Counted from the stretch's first letter, positions 41,351-50,510 are shown. The stretch is 64,000 bases of DNA from Dyadobacter luticola (GCF_005860805.1 NZ_VCEJ01000004.1:1674001-1738000), one strand, 5' to 3'. The notes: generated from the sequence alone by a model not told the origin. Made by a program: numbers and translations.

Positions 41351-42701
41351 AAACTTAATTCTTACACTTGCAATTACACTGGTCTGGAGTTGGACGAAGT
41401 TTGCGACGAATGTAAATGCGCAGGGGTTGGGCAATTCACCTTATTCATCGCTGGGTATGGGCGAGTTCTACGGCGAGTCATATTCTGATAATACTGGAAT
41501 GGGGCAGTCGGGGGTAAGCTACGGCAGTGGTTTTCAGGTTAATAATCTAAACCCCGCACTTTGGGTCCGCAACCGGTTTACCACATTGGATATCGGTCTG
41601 ATCGGTCAATACAAACAAATTGTAAGTGGTAATGAAAATCAGCGTAATGCCGGCGGTAATCTGGGTTACGTGTCATTATCTTTCCCGGTTTCGCCAAGAT
41701 GGGCAATCGGGGTTAATTTAAAGCCTTACAGCTTCGTTGATTACGAGAATACTTCCACGCGGAATGTGCCGGGTACTCCTTCACCCGCTTATTATTTTAC
41801 AACCGGCAAAGGTGGAATCAACAAAGCCTCTATCACCAACTCTTTCCAGATTTCCAAATATTTGAGTATTGGTCTGGAAACCAGCTACTTCTTCGGTAAC
41901 GTGCGCCGAGCTTCCGAGGTGACGCTGCCGCTTTCTGCCAGTGATTTTCCTTCTGGTTCTTACACATTTGATATTTATGGCGTTAAAGCACCCATTAAAT
42001 TAGATGCAACCACCGCTGAGTATCTGGTCAGCGTAAATGACAGGACTACTTATAATGATATCGGTTTTCGGGCTGGTATTGCAGGTAGAATTCCGTTGCG
42101 GAAAGCTAATAAACTGAATCTGAACCTGGGTGGAGCTTATAGTTTTAGAAATTCCCTTAATGGTGCGCAGACTACGACTTTTGAGCTAAGCCAAAATTCA
42201 TTCAATGTGATCGCACCTGATACGATCCAGAATAATTTGTCGGGATCACTTACAGTTCCGGAGCAATACCAGGTGGGTGCAAGTTTGGAGTGGCCTTTCA
42301 AGCTGGTCATTTCTGCCGATTACAGCCACCAGTCCTGGTCGAAATACAGAAGCTTTACCAATACGACTGATAATTTGCAGGATGTGGGCCGGTTTCATTT
42401 CGGCGCCGAATATTTGCCAAGATTTACTTCTCTGAATTACTTCAATCTGGTTCGCTACCGTGTAGGATTTAGTACCGGAAAAACGCCTTATATGATCAAC
42501 AGAAATGAAGTGAATGATACCAATGTTAGTCTCGGTTTTACGTTTCCTATGGGTCGCGGTTACCAAAACTTCCTTTCACTTGCAATGGTGGCCGGGCAAC
42601 GTGGCAATGTGGGATCCGGCGTAATCCGCGAAAGGTATGGCCGCGTGGTGCTGGGTATCACGCTTCTGGAAAGATGGTTTCAAAAACAAAAAATCGATTA
42701 A
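41334..42701 (+). CDS. Outer-membrane beta-barrel protein, FadL/OmpP1-like shape
   Basis: Protein of 455 residues with a signal peptide (LILTLAITLVWSWTKFATNV ending near NAQ) and a mature part made of aromatic-alternating beta-strands. The N-terminal segment GNSPYSSLGMGEFYGESYSD followed by NNLNPALWVR recalls the hatch region of FadL-type barrels. It is an uncharacterised Bacteroidota family found between coaX and lptC. Its start overlaps the end of coaX by 17 bases. A role in lipid or LPS-related envelope assembly is suggested only by the neighbour lptC. Confidence 0.78.
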   Translation: MSLYSRNLILTLAITLVWSWTKFATNVNAQGLGNSPYSSLGMGEFYGESYSDNTGMGQSGVSYGSGFQVNNLNPALWVRNRFTTLDIGLIGQYKQIVSGNENQRNAGGNLGYVSLSFPVSPRWAIGVNLKPYSFVDYENTSTRNVPGTPSPAYYFTTGKGGINKASITNSFQISKYLSIGLETSYFFGNVRRASEVTLPLSASDFPSGSYTFDIYGVKAPIKLDATTAEYLVSVNDRTTYNDIGFRAGIAGRIPLRKANKLNLNLGGAYSFRNSLNGAQTTTFELSQNSFNVIAPDTIQNNLSGSLTVPEQYQVGASLEWPFKLVISADYSHQSWSKYRSFTNTTDNLQDVGRFHFGAEYLPRFTSLNYFNLVRYRVGFSTGKTPYMINRNEVNDTNVSLGFTFPMGRGYQNFLSLAMVAGQRGNVGSGVIRERYGRVVLGITLLERWFQKQKID

Positions 42702-42708
42702 TGTTCTC

Positions 42709-43284
42709 ATGCTGATCAAAACGGTCATGACGGTTTTTACCAGAGGAGATAAATTTTTATCTCCTTTTTGTATGGTACTGCTGGCCGTACTTTTTGTGGC
42801 TTGCGAAGGGAAAAAGACGAAAGAAGGAGCAGTTTATACAGGCCCGATTGAGATCGTCAATAATGTAGAGATTAAATATAGCGAGCAGGGAAACATTAAA
42901 GTTTGGATGAAAACCCCGCGCTCGTTTCGCTACCAGAACGAAACCAAGGTTTTTCCCGATACCATCAACATTAGCTTCTACGATTCGCTGGGCACGGTGG
43001 TAACGCGCCTTCGTTCAGACTCCGGGCGGTATGATCAGAATGCGGATGTTTATATTGTGAAAGGTAATGTACGGGTGGTGAAATCTGAAACACAGGAAAC
43101 GCTAACTACCTCTGAATTAAATTGGAGTCCCCGAACACGTAAAGTATTTACTGAGAAACCGTTGGCTGTAAGAAACACGCGTACCTCGGAGATAACCAAT
43201 GCGATCGGGATGGATGCGGAGCAGGATTTCACCCGCATCAAATTTAGGAAAGCGACCGGTATTTATAAGTTTACCGGCCCCTAA
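42709..43284 (+). CDS. lptC: LptC-like LPS export lipoprotein
   Basis: Protein of 191 residues, one periplasmic link of the Lpt bridge that carries lipopolysaccharide from inner to outer membrane. The N-terminus has a lipobox-like signal (CMVLLAVLFVACEGKKT). The rest is a beta-jellyroll-type LptC domain (EIKYSEQGNIKVWMKTPRSF, then VRVVKSETQETLTTSELNW). ATG 42709 is chosen; the longer frame from 42637 reads into the preceding gene out of frame. Its TAA overlaps the stop of the convergent cytochrome gene. An OstA/LptA-like gene lies at 51308. Confidence 0.88.
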   Translation: MLIKTVMTVFTRGDKFLSPFCMVLLAVLFVACEGKKTKEGAVYTGPIEIVNNVEIKYSEQGNIKVWMKTPRSFRYQNETKVFPDTINISFYDSLGTVVTRLRSDSGRYDQNADVYIVKGNVRVVKSETQETLTTSELNWSPRTRKVFTEKPLAVRNTRTSEITNAIGMDAEQDFTRIKFRKATGIYKFTGP

Positions 43285-43724
43285 TATACTTTGCAGTTCT
43301 TCAAGGCAGCCTGCACCGTTTCAATGTCTGTAAAAGTGCTGTCTTTCTTCCATTTCATCGTCACAAAGCTGACGATCTCCGCGATTTCGATATCCGTCAG
43401 CTTCTTGTTGGGTGGCATCGGCCTGTTGAAATCCCGCCCGCCGACTTTGATTTTATCCGTCATACCATTTTGAATAATGCAGGCGAGAAACGCTTTGTCC
43501 GCTAATGCGGCCGAGCCGTTGATCGGCGGATAAAGATTGGACATCCCTTTGCCGTCGGCCTGGTGGCAATTGGAGCAGTGGGTGGTGTACAGTTGATAAC
43601 CCTCCACAAAATACTGCTCGCTTTTCAGCTCCTGCGCACTTTGGCAGGAAGTCATGAAAATGAAAAAGGAGGCCAGCATCTTCGTGTAAAAAATGCTTTG
43701 ACGCGGATTATTTTTTGTACTCAC
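43281..43724 (-). CDS. c-type cytochrome, lipoprotein
   Basis: Protein of 147 residues with a lipoprotein-type signal (MLASFFIFMTSCQSA) and one haem c site, THCSNCHQADGKGM (CxxCH near residue 52). The distal Met is probably in FNRPMPPNKKLTD. It is a monohaem electron carrier exposed to the periplasm. Its start overlaps the SCO gene end by 17 bases, in one leftward operon with it and the small lipoprotein. Together they suggest a link to cytochrome oxidase assembly or a small respiratory chain. Met 16 (43679) is a possible shorter start. Confidence 0.9.
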   Translation of the reverse strand: MSTKNNPRQSIFYTKMLASFFIFMTSCQSAQELKSEQYFVEGYQLYTTHCSNCHQADGKGMSNLYPPINGSAALADKAFLACIIQNGMTDKIKVGGRDFNRPMPPNKKLTDIEIAEIVSFVTMKWKKDSTFTDIETVQAALKNCKVY

Positions 43725-44367
43725 TCAGCAAAGTTTCGATGTCAGCGATGAGTTTCTGTGTGCCTTCGTCGGTTGTGCCATCGTACATTCCTCTCACGTG
43801 TTTGTCCTTGTCAACCAATATAAATGCACCGCTGTGAATGTAACCGCCGTCGGCCGTCTTATCCTCTTTTGCAGTGGACATATAACTGTTCTGGCCGATC
43901 TCGTAAATTTTCTCTTTTTGTCCCGTCAGAAACAACCACTGATTGCCTTCCACCCCCAGATCTTTCGCATAAGTATTGAGTACTTGCGGCGTATCATGTT
44001 CAGGATCAATAGAGTGGGAGAGGATCATTACCTCCGGATTGCCTTTGTAAGCATTATAAACTTTGATCATTTCCCGCTTCATGACTGGGCAGATTGTCGG
44101 GCAGGTTGTGAAGAAAAAGTCGGTTACGTAAATTTTGTTTTCAACCACCTTTTCGGTAATGGTATCTCCTTTTTGGTCAACAAATGAAAATGGCGGGATG
44201 GTGTTGTAAACCGTATCGACCACTTCTTTACCATCGACCGTCTTTTTCGTCCAGTCGCGCTCACCCAGAATCGGCAGTTTCCGCTCCGAATTTCCGCAGT
44301 TGCTGAATGTAAATAGGATCAAACCGAAAGCCAGCAGGTTTGAAAAACAGGCATTTAACTTCATCAT
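43708..44367 (-). CDS. SCO1/SenC family copper chaperone
   Basis: Protein of 219 residues with a lipoprotein-type N-terminus (NLLAFGLILFTFSNCGNSE) and a thioredoxin-like SCO domain. The copper-binding CxxxC lies in FFFTTCPTICPVMKREMI near residue 90 and the partner His in VMILSHSIDPEHDTPQV. SCO proteins deliver copper to the CuA site of cytochrome oxidase or act as periplasmic thiol reductases. Its ATG overlaps the TAA of the preceding lipoprotein gene (TAATG), and its end overlaps the cytochrome c gene, so the three genes are coupled. Confidence 0.94.
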   Translation of the reverse strand: MMKLNACFSNLLAFGLILFTFSNCGNSERKLPILGERDWTKKTVDGKEVVDTVYNTIPPFSFVDQKGDTITEKVVENKIYVTDFFFTTCPTICPVMKREMIKVYNAYKGNPEVMILSHSIDPEHDTPQVLNTYAKDLGVEGNQWLFLTGQKEKIYEIGQNSYMSTAKEDKTADGGYIHSGAFILVDKDKHVRGMYDGTTDEGTQKLIADIETLLSEYKK

Positions 44368-44804
44368 TATTCCAAAAATGTTTTGACCTCCTGAATTGAT
44401 TTCACGGTAGTCTGTTTTACTGCAAGTATTTTTTCTTTTTCCTTTTCGAAATAAGCGACTGCTTCCTCCGACTTCAATTTTTTAGCTGAATCGCCCCGAT
44501 ATTCGTGCATCCAGGTCATCATTTGCTTATCCGATTCGTTTAATTTTTGGTTCAGGTCAACCGCTTTAATTCGTTGTTCAGCAAGAGAATTACCGCTAAT
44601 CCCCACATTTTGCAAGCTGTCAATATTCTGGATTTTCTTGGAAAGCTTCGATTTTAGTGACATAATGTCGTCCATCTGCGGCATTACCTCATCGTGGATT
44701 GCCATCACCTCGTTTTCCAGCTCCACGGCTTTATCCTTATTCGCATCCTTGCTACACGCAAAAATGAATATCAGCAGGCCAAAAAATAGTAAAGAGGATT
44801 TCAT
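44367..44804 (-). CDS. Helical lipoprotein of unknown function
   Basis: Protein of 145 residues with a lipoprotein signal (SLLFFGLLIFIFACSKDANK, Cys near residue 17) followed by charged helices likely to form a coiled coil (ELENEVMAIHDEVMPQMDDI with repeated Met). Similar proteins in Bacteroidota are sometimes labelled viral A-type inclusion protein, which is uninformative. The Met-rich helix and coupling to SCO suggest a copper- or oxidase-related periplasmic role; this is inference. Confidence 0.75.
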   Translation of the reverse strand: MKSSLLFFGLLIFIFACSKDANKDKAVELENEVMAIHDEVMPQMDDIMSLKSKLSKKIQNIDSLQNVGISGNSLAEQRIKAVDLNQKLNESDKQMMTWMHEYRGDSAKKLKSEEAVAYFEKEKEKILAVKQTTVKSIQEVKTFLE

Positions 44805-44847
44805 GTTCCGGGAGTTAAAATGGGTATGGTAATTATTTGTGCTAACA

Positions 44848-46503
44848 TTATTCTTTCAAAATCATTTCACGCGCATTGGTCAGCACCGCCTCCGAAGGAT
44901 TATGTCCGCCAATCATCTGCGCAATTTCCTGAACACGCTCTTCCACAGATAGTTTCTTGATCCGGCTCACCGTTTTGTCCGACGAATGATCTTTGTAAAC
45001 AAAATAATGTGCATTGCCGCTGCTGGCGATTTGATGTAAATGTGTGATTGCTATAATCTGGTGACTTGCAGCCATATTTTGCATCATTCTGCCCATTTTT
45101 TTTGCAATTTCTCCGGAAACTCCGGTGTCGATTTCATCAAAAATAATGGTTGGTAATTTGCGCTTGTCGGCCAGGATATACTTAATAACCATCATCAGCC
45201 GGGAAAATTCCCCACCAGACGCAACTTGTTTCAATTCCTGCGGCGCAACACCTTTATTTCCGCTAAACAGGAACAAAACCGAATCGATCCCGTTGGGCGA
45301 CGGGGCAATTTCCTTGATCTGTACCGAAAATGATGCATTCGGAATACCTAATTCTACAAGCCGGTCCAGGATCAATTTTTCGATTGCCTTCGTTACTTTC
45401 TTGCGTCTCTCCGAAAGATTTCCCGCAGCTTTAAGCATTCTTTCTTTCGCTGCGGAAGCCTTCTTCTCCGCGCTGGCCAGCTCATCGTCCAGGTTGAGGA
45501 CAACATTCAGTTTTGCCTGTAACTCCTGTTCAAGATCCAGCAGCTGATCCACCGAAGTTGCCTGGTGTTTTTTTAATAATGTATAAATCAAATCGAGACG
45601 CTCCTGAATAATCTCGCTCCGGCCCGTATCGACTTCCACTTTACTATTCACCTGATCAATTTCGTCAGCCAGATCTCGTAGCTCAATTAACGCACTTTGT
45701 CCACGCTGGCGTAAAAATTCGTACGCAGGAACCAGCCGCGAAGCCTGCGAAAGCGAACTGATCGCATTTTTCAGTGAGTCAAGAATAGAACTTTCAGGAT
45801 TGTCCAGATAAGCATAAGCCAGTTGCAGTTTTTCCTTGATTTCAACGGCATTTTCGAGGATAGTAAGCTCTTGTTCAAGCTCTTCCTGCTCACCGGTTTT
45901 CAGACTGGCATTGCTTAATTCTTGAAATAAAAACTGGTCGTAATCGAAAGCTTTACGCAATTGCAGCGCCTGATTTTTCAGATCTTCAAACGCTTTTGAA
46001 GTAGCTCGGTAAGCCTGATAATCCGATTCGTACGATCGGAGAATACTGTTATTATCTGCAAAAGAATCCAGAACCTGCAACTGGAACTCATTGTTTCCCA
46101 GTAAGATAGAATCATGCTGCGAATGTATGTCTAAAAGCTGGTTACCAATTTTTCTTAGCGTATCCAGGTTAACCGGCGTATCATTAATAAAAGCGCGTGA
46201 TTTGCCGGCAACCGAAATCTCGCGGCGCACAATACATTCCTCCGAAAAATCCAGATTTTCTTCCTCGAAATTCCTAACAAGATCATATCCGGTCAGATCA
46301 AATGTGCCTTCGATCACACATTTTTCAGTGGAGTCATATAATGCTTTCACATCCGCGCGGTTCCCCAAAAGCAAACCGATCGCACCAAGCATAATCGATT
46401 TTCCTGCACCTGTTTCGCCGGTAATGATGTTGAGCCCCGGATCGGGGGACATTTCCAATTGCTTGATTAAAGCGTAATTTTTGATCAGTAAATTAGAAAG
46501 CAT
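44848..46503 (-). CDS. recN: DNA repair protein RecN
   Basis: SMC-like ATPase of 551 residues acting in double-strand break repair. Walker A is ITGETGAGKSIMLGAIGLLL at the N-terminus. A long coiled-coil middle (about 150-365) and the C-terminal half-ATPase with signature ASGGEFSRLMMVIKYILAD, Walker B TIIFDEIDTGVSGEIAKKMG and IAITHLHQIAS follow. Length is normal. It is downstream of the small Sm-like gene on the same strand, at the end of the bamD/rpoZ/coaBC/porD neighbourhood typical of Bacteroidota. Confidence 0.97.
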   Translation of the reverse strand: MLSNLLIKNYALIKQLEMSPDPGLNIITGETGAGKSIMLGAIGLLLGNRADVKALYDSTEKCVIEGTFDLTGYDLVRNFEEENLDFSEECIVRREISVAGKSRAFINDTPVNLDTLRKIGNQLLDIHSQHDSILLGNNEFQLQVLDSFADNNSILRSYESDYQAYRATSKAFEDLKNQALQLRKAFDYDQFLFQELSNASLKTGEQEELEQELTILENAVEIKEKLQLAYAYLDNPESSILDSLKNAISSLSQASRLVPAYEFLRQRGQSALIELRDLADEIDQVNSKVEVDTGRSEIIQERLDLIYTLLKKHQATSVDQLLDLEQELQAKLNVVLNLDDELASAEKKASAAKERMLKAAGNLSERRKKVTKAIEKLILDRLVELGIPNASFSVQIKEIAPSPNGIDSVLFLFSGNKGVAPQELKQVASGGEFSRLMMVIKYILADKRKLPTIIFDEIDTGVSGEIAKKMGRMMQNMAASHQIIAITHLHQIASSGNAHYFVYKDHSSDKTVSRIKKLSVEERVQEIAQMIGGHNPSEAVLTNAREMILKE

Positions 46504-46630
46504 GTCTAATTTAATCAGCCTGCCACGGGAGATACTTGGAGTGGCTGTTGTGAAGAAAATACTATTTCGTCTCCGGTACGAATATAGCTATGATATTGGC
46601 AATAAGGAAATCGGCTCACTGCTCCGCGAA

Positions 46631-46867
46631 TTATTTAACAGTTCGTTTTTGGGCTTCATCAAACACAATTTCGTAAACATCCCGCAACTGAATGTCATGC
46701 GTGTGATCGCGAAAATCTGTCAGTTTAAAGCTATCGGGCGTAAAAGAAAGAAGCCGGCCAAAATAGGTCTTGCCATTTTCCAGCACCGCATTGATTTCGT
46801 GCGTCAGAAGGCCATTTAGCGCCGGGTAAATTTTCGTGGAACCTACTCTGATTAATCTTTTACTCAT
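46631..46867 (-). CDS. Small Sm/Hfq-like protein, 78 residues
   Basis: I know no named family for it. The sequence reads as a short N-terminal helix (PALNGLLTHEI) followed by five predicted strands: NAVLENGKTYFGRLLSF resembles the Sm1 motif of Hfq (VYLVNGIKLQGQIESF), and IQLRDVYEIVFDE sits like Sm2 at the end. The length matches Hfq. The YKH signature of bacterial Hfq is absent. It lies between porD and recN on the same strand, 23 bases after porD ends in coordinate terms but upstream of recN in transcription. If the fold is right, it could be a ring-forming RNA binder in a phylum thought to lack Hfq. Confidence 0.7.
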   Translation of the reverse strand: MSKRLIRVGSTKIYPALNGLLTHEINAVLENGKTYFGRLLSFTPDSFKLTDFRDHTHDIQLRDVYEIVFDEAQKRTVK

Positions 46868-46890
46868 AATTGAATGTCCCTCCCGCCGGT

Positions 46891-47808
46891 TTACATGGAA
46901 AGTTTTTGATAAAGCTGCGTTTTAGTAGGGTCGAGGTTGACCAGCAATGTATAAGCCTGCGCACGTTCATTCGGCTGCGCCTCGATCAGGATCTTGTACA
47001 GTTCGTCTGACTTCGCGTCAAAAAATGAATTGATTACCACACTTGCCGGCCGCAGCTGGTTGACTTCCTTTAATGTTGTCAAAAACTCCAAAACCTTAGC
47101 CCGCGTTTCCAGTGGATTCTGCGAAGCGACATCCAGCCCAAGCCGGTAATATTTGTACAAACCTTCCCGAAAAGGTATGAATTGCTGGCTCATCAGGTTT
47201 TCAATCAGCCAATATCGGTTCTTGGAATCTCCGTTTGAATCCCAGCCCCTTTTGTTTGGAGAAGAATTCCGCGCCTGGTTCACCAGGTTAAATGCCTTTT
47301 GAACGTAAGGAGATCCGCCCATTTTGCTGAACGAATCATAGTCAAAAACCAGCGCAATGTTGGCATAATAAGCCAGAATGTATGGTAACTCCTCGGTATA
47401 GCTGTTTTCGTTAAAATAAAGCTGCGTGCTAGGGAGGTAGGTGAATGTAAAATTCTTGTCGACGTAGGTGAAAAGAACCGTTTCATAATTCGAATTATAA
47501 ACCGGCCTTGAAACGATCAGCTGGGCATTTCCTTCATAATTTCCCTGCGCCAGCGACCGTGTAAGATTGACATTGAGCTTACATTTAATTTTTTCCTCTT
47601 TATTAAACTGGTCGTTCGTCCAGCGGGTATTGTTGAGAAAATCATTCATGTAAGTCTGCAACTGGCTCATCGACTGCGGATCAGTCTTTTGCTGGGCAAC
47701 CAGCTGCTCATAGTTCAGATTGACAGTAAACTGAAATTCCTGCGCAGCAACATTGCGTGAAATGAAAGCCAGCAAAAGAAATAAAATCGAAAACAAACTC
47801 TTTTTCAT
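46891..47808 (-). CDS. porD: DUF4835/PorD-type protein of the type IX secretion neighbourhood
   Basis: Protein of 305 residues with a signal peptide (SLFSILFLLLAFISRNVAAQ) and a periplasmic domain of the DUF4835 family, annotated as PorD because of its link to type IX secretion in Bacteroidota. Family-like features are FTVNLNYEQL near the start and FLTTLKEVNQLRPASVVINS near the C-terminus. ATG 47808 overlaps the coaBC stop (ATGA), indicating coupling; an upstream in-frame ATG at 47820 adds four residues. The coupling to coaBC and nearness of recN are conserved in the phylum. A T9SS cargo-type protein is encoded at 50511. Confidence 0.85.
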   Translation of the reverse strand: MKKSLFSILFLLLAFISRNVAAQEFQFTVNLNYEQLVAQQKTDPQSMSQLQTYMNDFLNNTRWTNDQFNKEEKIKCKLNVNLTRSLAQGNYEGNAQLIVSRPVYNSNYETVLFTYVDKNFTFTYLPSTQLYFNENSYTEELPYILAYYANIALVFDYDSFSKMGGSPYVQKAFNLVNQARNSSPNKRGWDSNGDSKNRYWLIENLMSQQFIPFREGLYKYYRLGLDVASQNPLETRAKVLEFLTTLKEVNQLRPASVVINSFFDAKSDELYKILIEAQPNERAQAYTLLVNLDPTKTQLYQKLSM

Positions 47809-49046
47809 GCCTCGCTCCATTTAGCCAAAACTATATTGAGAATATCCTGCGCCACTTCTTCTTTCGGTTTCAAATCGAATTCGTGAATTTTTTCGTCCCT
47901 GTCAATAACGGTTATTTTATTGGTATCGTGTGCAAATCCGGCACCAGGATCATTCAGCGAATTCAGGACGATAAAGTCAAGATTTTTCCGGCGCAATTTC
48001 CCGATCGCATGCTCCACTTCTTTCTCCGTTTCCAGTGCAAATCCGATCGTAAGCTGGTCTGCTCGTTTTTTGCCAGCCAATGTTCCTGCTATATCCTCTG
48101 TCTTAGTAAGTTCCAACAATAATTCGTCACCCTGTTTCTTGATTTTCTGCGTAGCAACATGAGCAGGCCGATAATCAGCCACCGCTGCCGCAAAAATGAC
48201 CAGGTCATGCTGCTGAAAATGCTCTTTAGTTACCTCAAACATTTCATGCGCACTTTCAACATTCAACCTCGTAATGTTCCTGTTTGTGGTTTTCAAATGC
48301 GTTGGCCCGGTAACCAAAGTTACGCTCGCCCCGGCTGCCGCAAACGCTTCGGCGATGGCATAACCCATTTTTCCCGAAGAACGGTTGCTGATAAACCGCA
48401 CAGGATCAATCGGTTCCAATGTTGGGCCCGCGGTGATAAGTACCCGCTTGTACTGCGCAACGCTTTTTTGTGAAAAGTAGGCAGAAAGTTCTGAGACAAT
48501 CGTTTCCGGCTCAGCTAACCTACCGTCACCCACCAAACCACTGGCCAATTCTCCAAATTCCGGAGCGATAAAATGGTTACCAAATGCTGCTAATGCTGAG
48601 ATATTCCGGGTAGTCGACGGGTGGTGAAACATGTCCACGTCCATAGCGGGTGCGAAGAAAACCGGACACCGGGCCGACAGATATACCGCAGTAAGTAAGT
48701 CGTCGCAATTCCCGGTTGCACATTTAGACAATGTTCTTGCCGTCGCAGGCGCAATCACGATCGCATCGGCCCACAAACCCAGATCCACATGGTTGTTCCA
48801 GGTTTCAGAATCTTTATCCGTGAAAGAACTTAAAACCGGATTTTGAGAAAGTACAGATAATGTCAGCGGCGTGATAAATTCCTTGGCTGAATCTGTCATC
48901 ACCACCTTCACCACCGCCTGCACCTTAATGAGCAACCTGACCAACAATGCCGATTTATAAGCTGCAATGCTGCCTGTAACACCAACCAGTATTTTTTTGC
49001 CTTTGAGATTCAATGGAATGTTGTCTGAATTGCGTTTAAACCACAA
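47805..49046 (-). CDS. coaBC: CoaBC: phosphopantothenoylcysteine synthetase/decarboxylase
   Basis: Bifunctional enzyme of 413 residues in coenzyme A synthesis. The N-terminal CoaC flavoprotein part has [19 protein letters not shown], the active-site-type [17 protein letters not shown], and [18 protein letters not shown]. The CoaB ligase part starts near residue 195 with [20 protein letters not shown] followed by [13 protein letters not shown]; the substrate loop [19 protein letters not shown] lies later. It joins cysteine to phosphopantothenate and decarboxylates the product, after the CoaX step. It is separated from rpoZ upstream by a terminator-like hairpin. Confidence 0.97.
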   Translation of the reverse strand: MWFKRNSDNIPLNLKGKKILVGVTGSIAAYKSALLVRLLIKVQAVVKVVMTDSAKEFITPLTLSVLSQNPVLSSFTDKDSETWNNHVDLGLWADAIVIAPATARTLSKCATGNCDDLLTAVYLSARCPVFFAPAMDVDMFHHPSTTRNISALAAFGNHFIAPEFGELASGLVGDGRLAEPETIVSELSAYFSQKSVAQYKRVLITAGPTLEPIDPVRFISNRSSGKMGYAIAEAFAAAGASVTLVTGPTHLKTTNRNITRLNVESAHEMFEVTKEHFQQHDLVIFAAAVADYRPAHVATQKIKKQGDELLLELTKTEDIAGTLAGKKRADQLTIGFALETEKEVEHAIGKLRRKNLDFIVLNSLNDPGAGFAHDTNKITVIDRDEKIHEFDLKPKEEVAQDILNIVLAKWSEA

Positions 49047-49099
49047 ATAAAGTTAAGGAGATTACGGATAGCAAAGCGAGTTTTGAAATACTGTAAATG

Positions 49100-49136
49100 A
49101 AAAAACCAGCTACAGAATGAATTGTGGCTGGTTTTT
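49100..49136. terminator. Terminator or attenuator between rpoZ and coaBC
   Basis: Stem AAAACCAGC/GCTGGTTTT with inner ACA/TGT pairing and T tracts on both strands. It lies between two same-strand genes, so it may only partly stop bamD-rpoZ transcription. Confidence 0.8.
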
Positions 49137-49151
49137 TCTTGCTATAAGTGA

Positions 49152-49463
49152 CTATTCTTCGTCAGTCTCGCGATAGCTGTGGTAAGTTTTTCCTTCGATA
49201 AACTCGTCGATTGAAATGCTTCCGGCTTTCGGCATGCGCTCGTAAAACTTGGAAATTTCAATTTGCTCTCTGTTTTCGAAAACTTCCTCCAAATTGTCAA
49301 CGCCTGATGCAAATTCGGCCAGCTTGTTATTAAGCTCCTCCTTCATTTTGCTTGAAATCTGACGCGCCCTTTTGGAAATCACTGATACGGATTCGTACAA
49401 GTTGCCGGTTACGTCTGCGATTTTATCGGTGTCCCGGGTAATGATCGATGGATTCGTTGCCAT
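49152..49463 (-). CDS. rpoZ: RNA polymerase omega subunit, Bacteroidota type
   Basis: Protein of 103 residues with the omega-type fold: RDTDKIADVTGNLYESVSVI, then ISKRARQISSKMKEELNN, the conserved RAR-like piece. The C-terminus (FIEGKTYHSYRETDEE) is specific to Bacteroidota RpoZ. Omega helps beta-prime folding and core assembly. It follows bamD by about 48 bases on the same strand, an arrangement common in the phylum. Confidence 0.92.
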   Translation of the reverse strand: MATNPSIITRDTDKIADVTGNLYESVSVISKRARQISSKMKEELNNKLAEFASGVDNLEEVFENREQIEISKFYERMPKAGSISIDEFIEGKTYHSYRETDEE

Positions 49464-49511
49464 ACCTGATTATATATGATTTGTAATTTTAAATCTGTTA
49501 AAAATTCCTGC

Positions 49512-50435
49512 TTATTGTGCCTTTGTACCCGCCGCGGTCGGTGTAGTCACCTTCGTAGGCTTATCAGCTGGTTCCTGCTGTGATTCTTTCAATTTCTGTC
49601 TTTCCTGCTCCGCTTTCGCGATTACCTGAATCTGTTTCTGACTGTCATCAAACATTTTCTCGGCATCGCGGTTATATTTCCCAGTCGGATATTTGTCAAT
49701 TAATTCCTGATAAAATTTCACAACAGACTGGAAACGATCTTTTTGCTTGTCGCTGAAACTGTTGGATGCCAGGTTAAACTGCGATTCAACCTTCAAAAAT
49801 GCCAGCTCCTCATTATATTTTGAGTCAGGAAAATCTTTCCTGAAATTTTCAATCGAAATAACGGCCGATTTAAGTGACATCGGGTTAAAGTCGCTGATCT
49901 TATGATAAAGCTTCGCACGCTCGTAAGCTTTTCTTTCCAGTTTCGACCTTAATTCCAAAATGTATCGGGTACATTCTTCACGGAAAGGGCTGTCAGGATA
50001 GGTATTAATGAAATCCTGCATCGCGGAGATCGCGGTAAATGTGCTCGTTTGATCCAGGTTAAACGGAGCAGAGTCTTTATAAAGCGAAAAAGCATGCATG
50101 TAAAATGCCTCCTGGGCATAATCGCTGCGTGCGTAAGTATCAAAAAACTTCTTGAAAAGAAACTGGCTGGTCGTGTACTGGCTCTGGTGATACTGCGTGT
50201 AAGCGTAATAAAATTGGGCTAACTCCGACTCAGTACTTCCTTTTAATAACGGAATCAACTCTTCAAACAGCAAACCAGCACGGTAAAAATCGCCTTTTTT
50301 GTAATAAGCCATTGCGGCATCATACTTCTGCTGATCCGTCCCCGTTTTCTGCAATTTGGAAAATTTACTGCAAGAGGTGATAACAAAAATTGCAATAAAT
50401 AGTAAGAAATAGCTCGCTCGACTGTGTTTACGCAT
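49512..50435 (-). CDS. bamD: Outer-membrane assembly lipoprotein BamD
   Basis: Lipoprotein of 307 residues of the BAM complex that inserts beta-barrels into the outer membrane. The signal ends in a lipobox (FLLFIAIFVITSCSKFSKLQ). Five TPR-like helix pairs follow (YDAAMAYYKKGDFYRAGLLF, then ELAQFYYAYTQYHQSQYTTS). A charged Gln/Lys/Pro-rich C-terminal tail of about 50 residues is longer than in Proteobacteria. ATG 50435 is preferred to 50474. A TACCTTTG box (minus strand, 50451-50444) sits only nine bases upstream, which would give a nearly leaderless message if used. Confidence 0.93.
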   Translation of the reverse strand: MRKHSRASYFLLFIAIFVITSCSKFSKLQKTGTDQQKYDAAMAYYKKGDFYRAGLLFEELIPLLKGSTESELAQFYYAYTQYHQSQYTTSQFLFKKFFDTYARSDYAQEAFYMHAFSLYKDSAPFNLDQTSTFTAISAMQDFINTYPDSPFREECTRYILELRSKLERKAYERAKLYHKISDFNPMSLKSAVISIENFRKDFPDSKYNEELAFLKVESQFNLASNSFSDKQKDRFQSVVKFYQELIDKYPTGKYNRDAEKMFDDSQKQIQVIAKAEQERQKLKESQQEPADKPTKVTTPTAAGTKAQ

Positions 50436-50453
50436 ATTGGCTGCAAAGGTAAT

Positions 50454-50489
50454 AAAAAAAGCTACAGCATTCATAACGAATACGTAGCT
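50454..50489 (-). terminator. Terminator after the T9SS-sorted protein gene
   Basis: Minus-strand hairpin AGCTAC/GTAGCT with inner TTC/GAA pairing and a seven-T tract, just before bamD. Confidence 0.72.
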
Positions 50490-50510
50490 GATCTAGTGTC
50501 AAAAACTCGG

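Noticed and set aside
46481..46819. 112-residue plus-strand frame between recN and the Sm-like gene
   Set aside because: It is largely antisense to the Sm-like gene, which has a coherent fold-like pattern and fits the operon strand.
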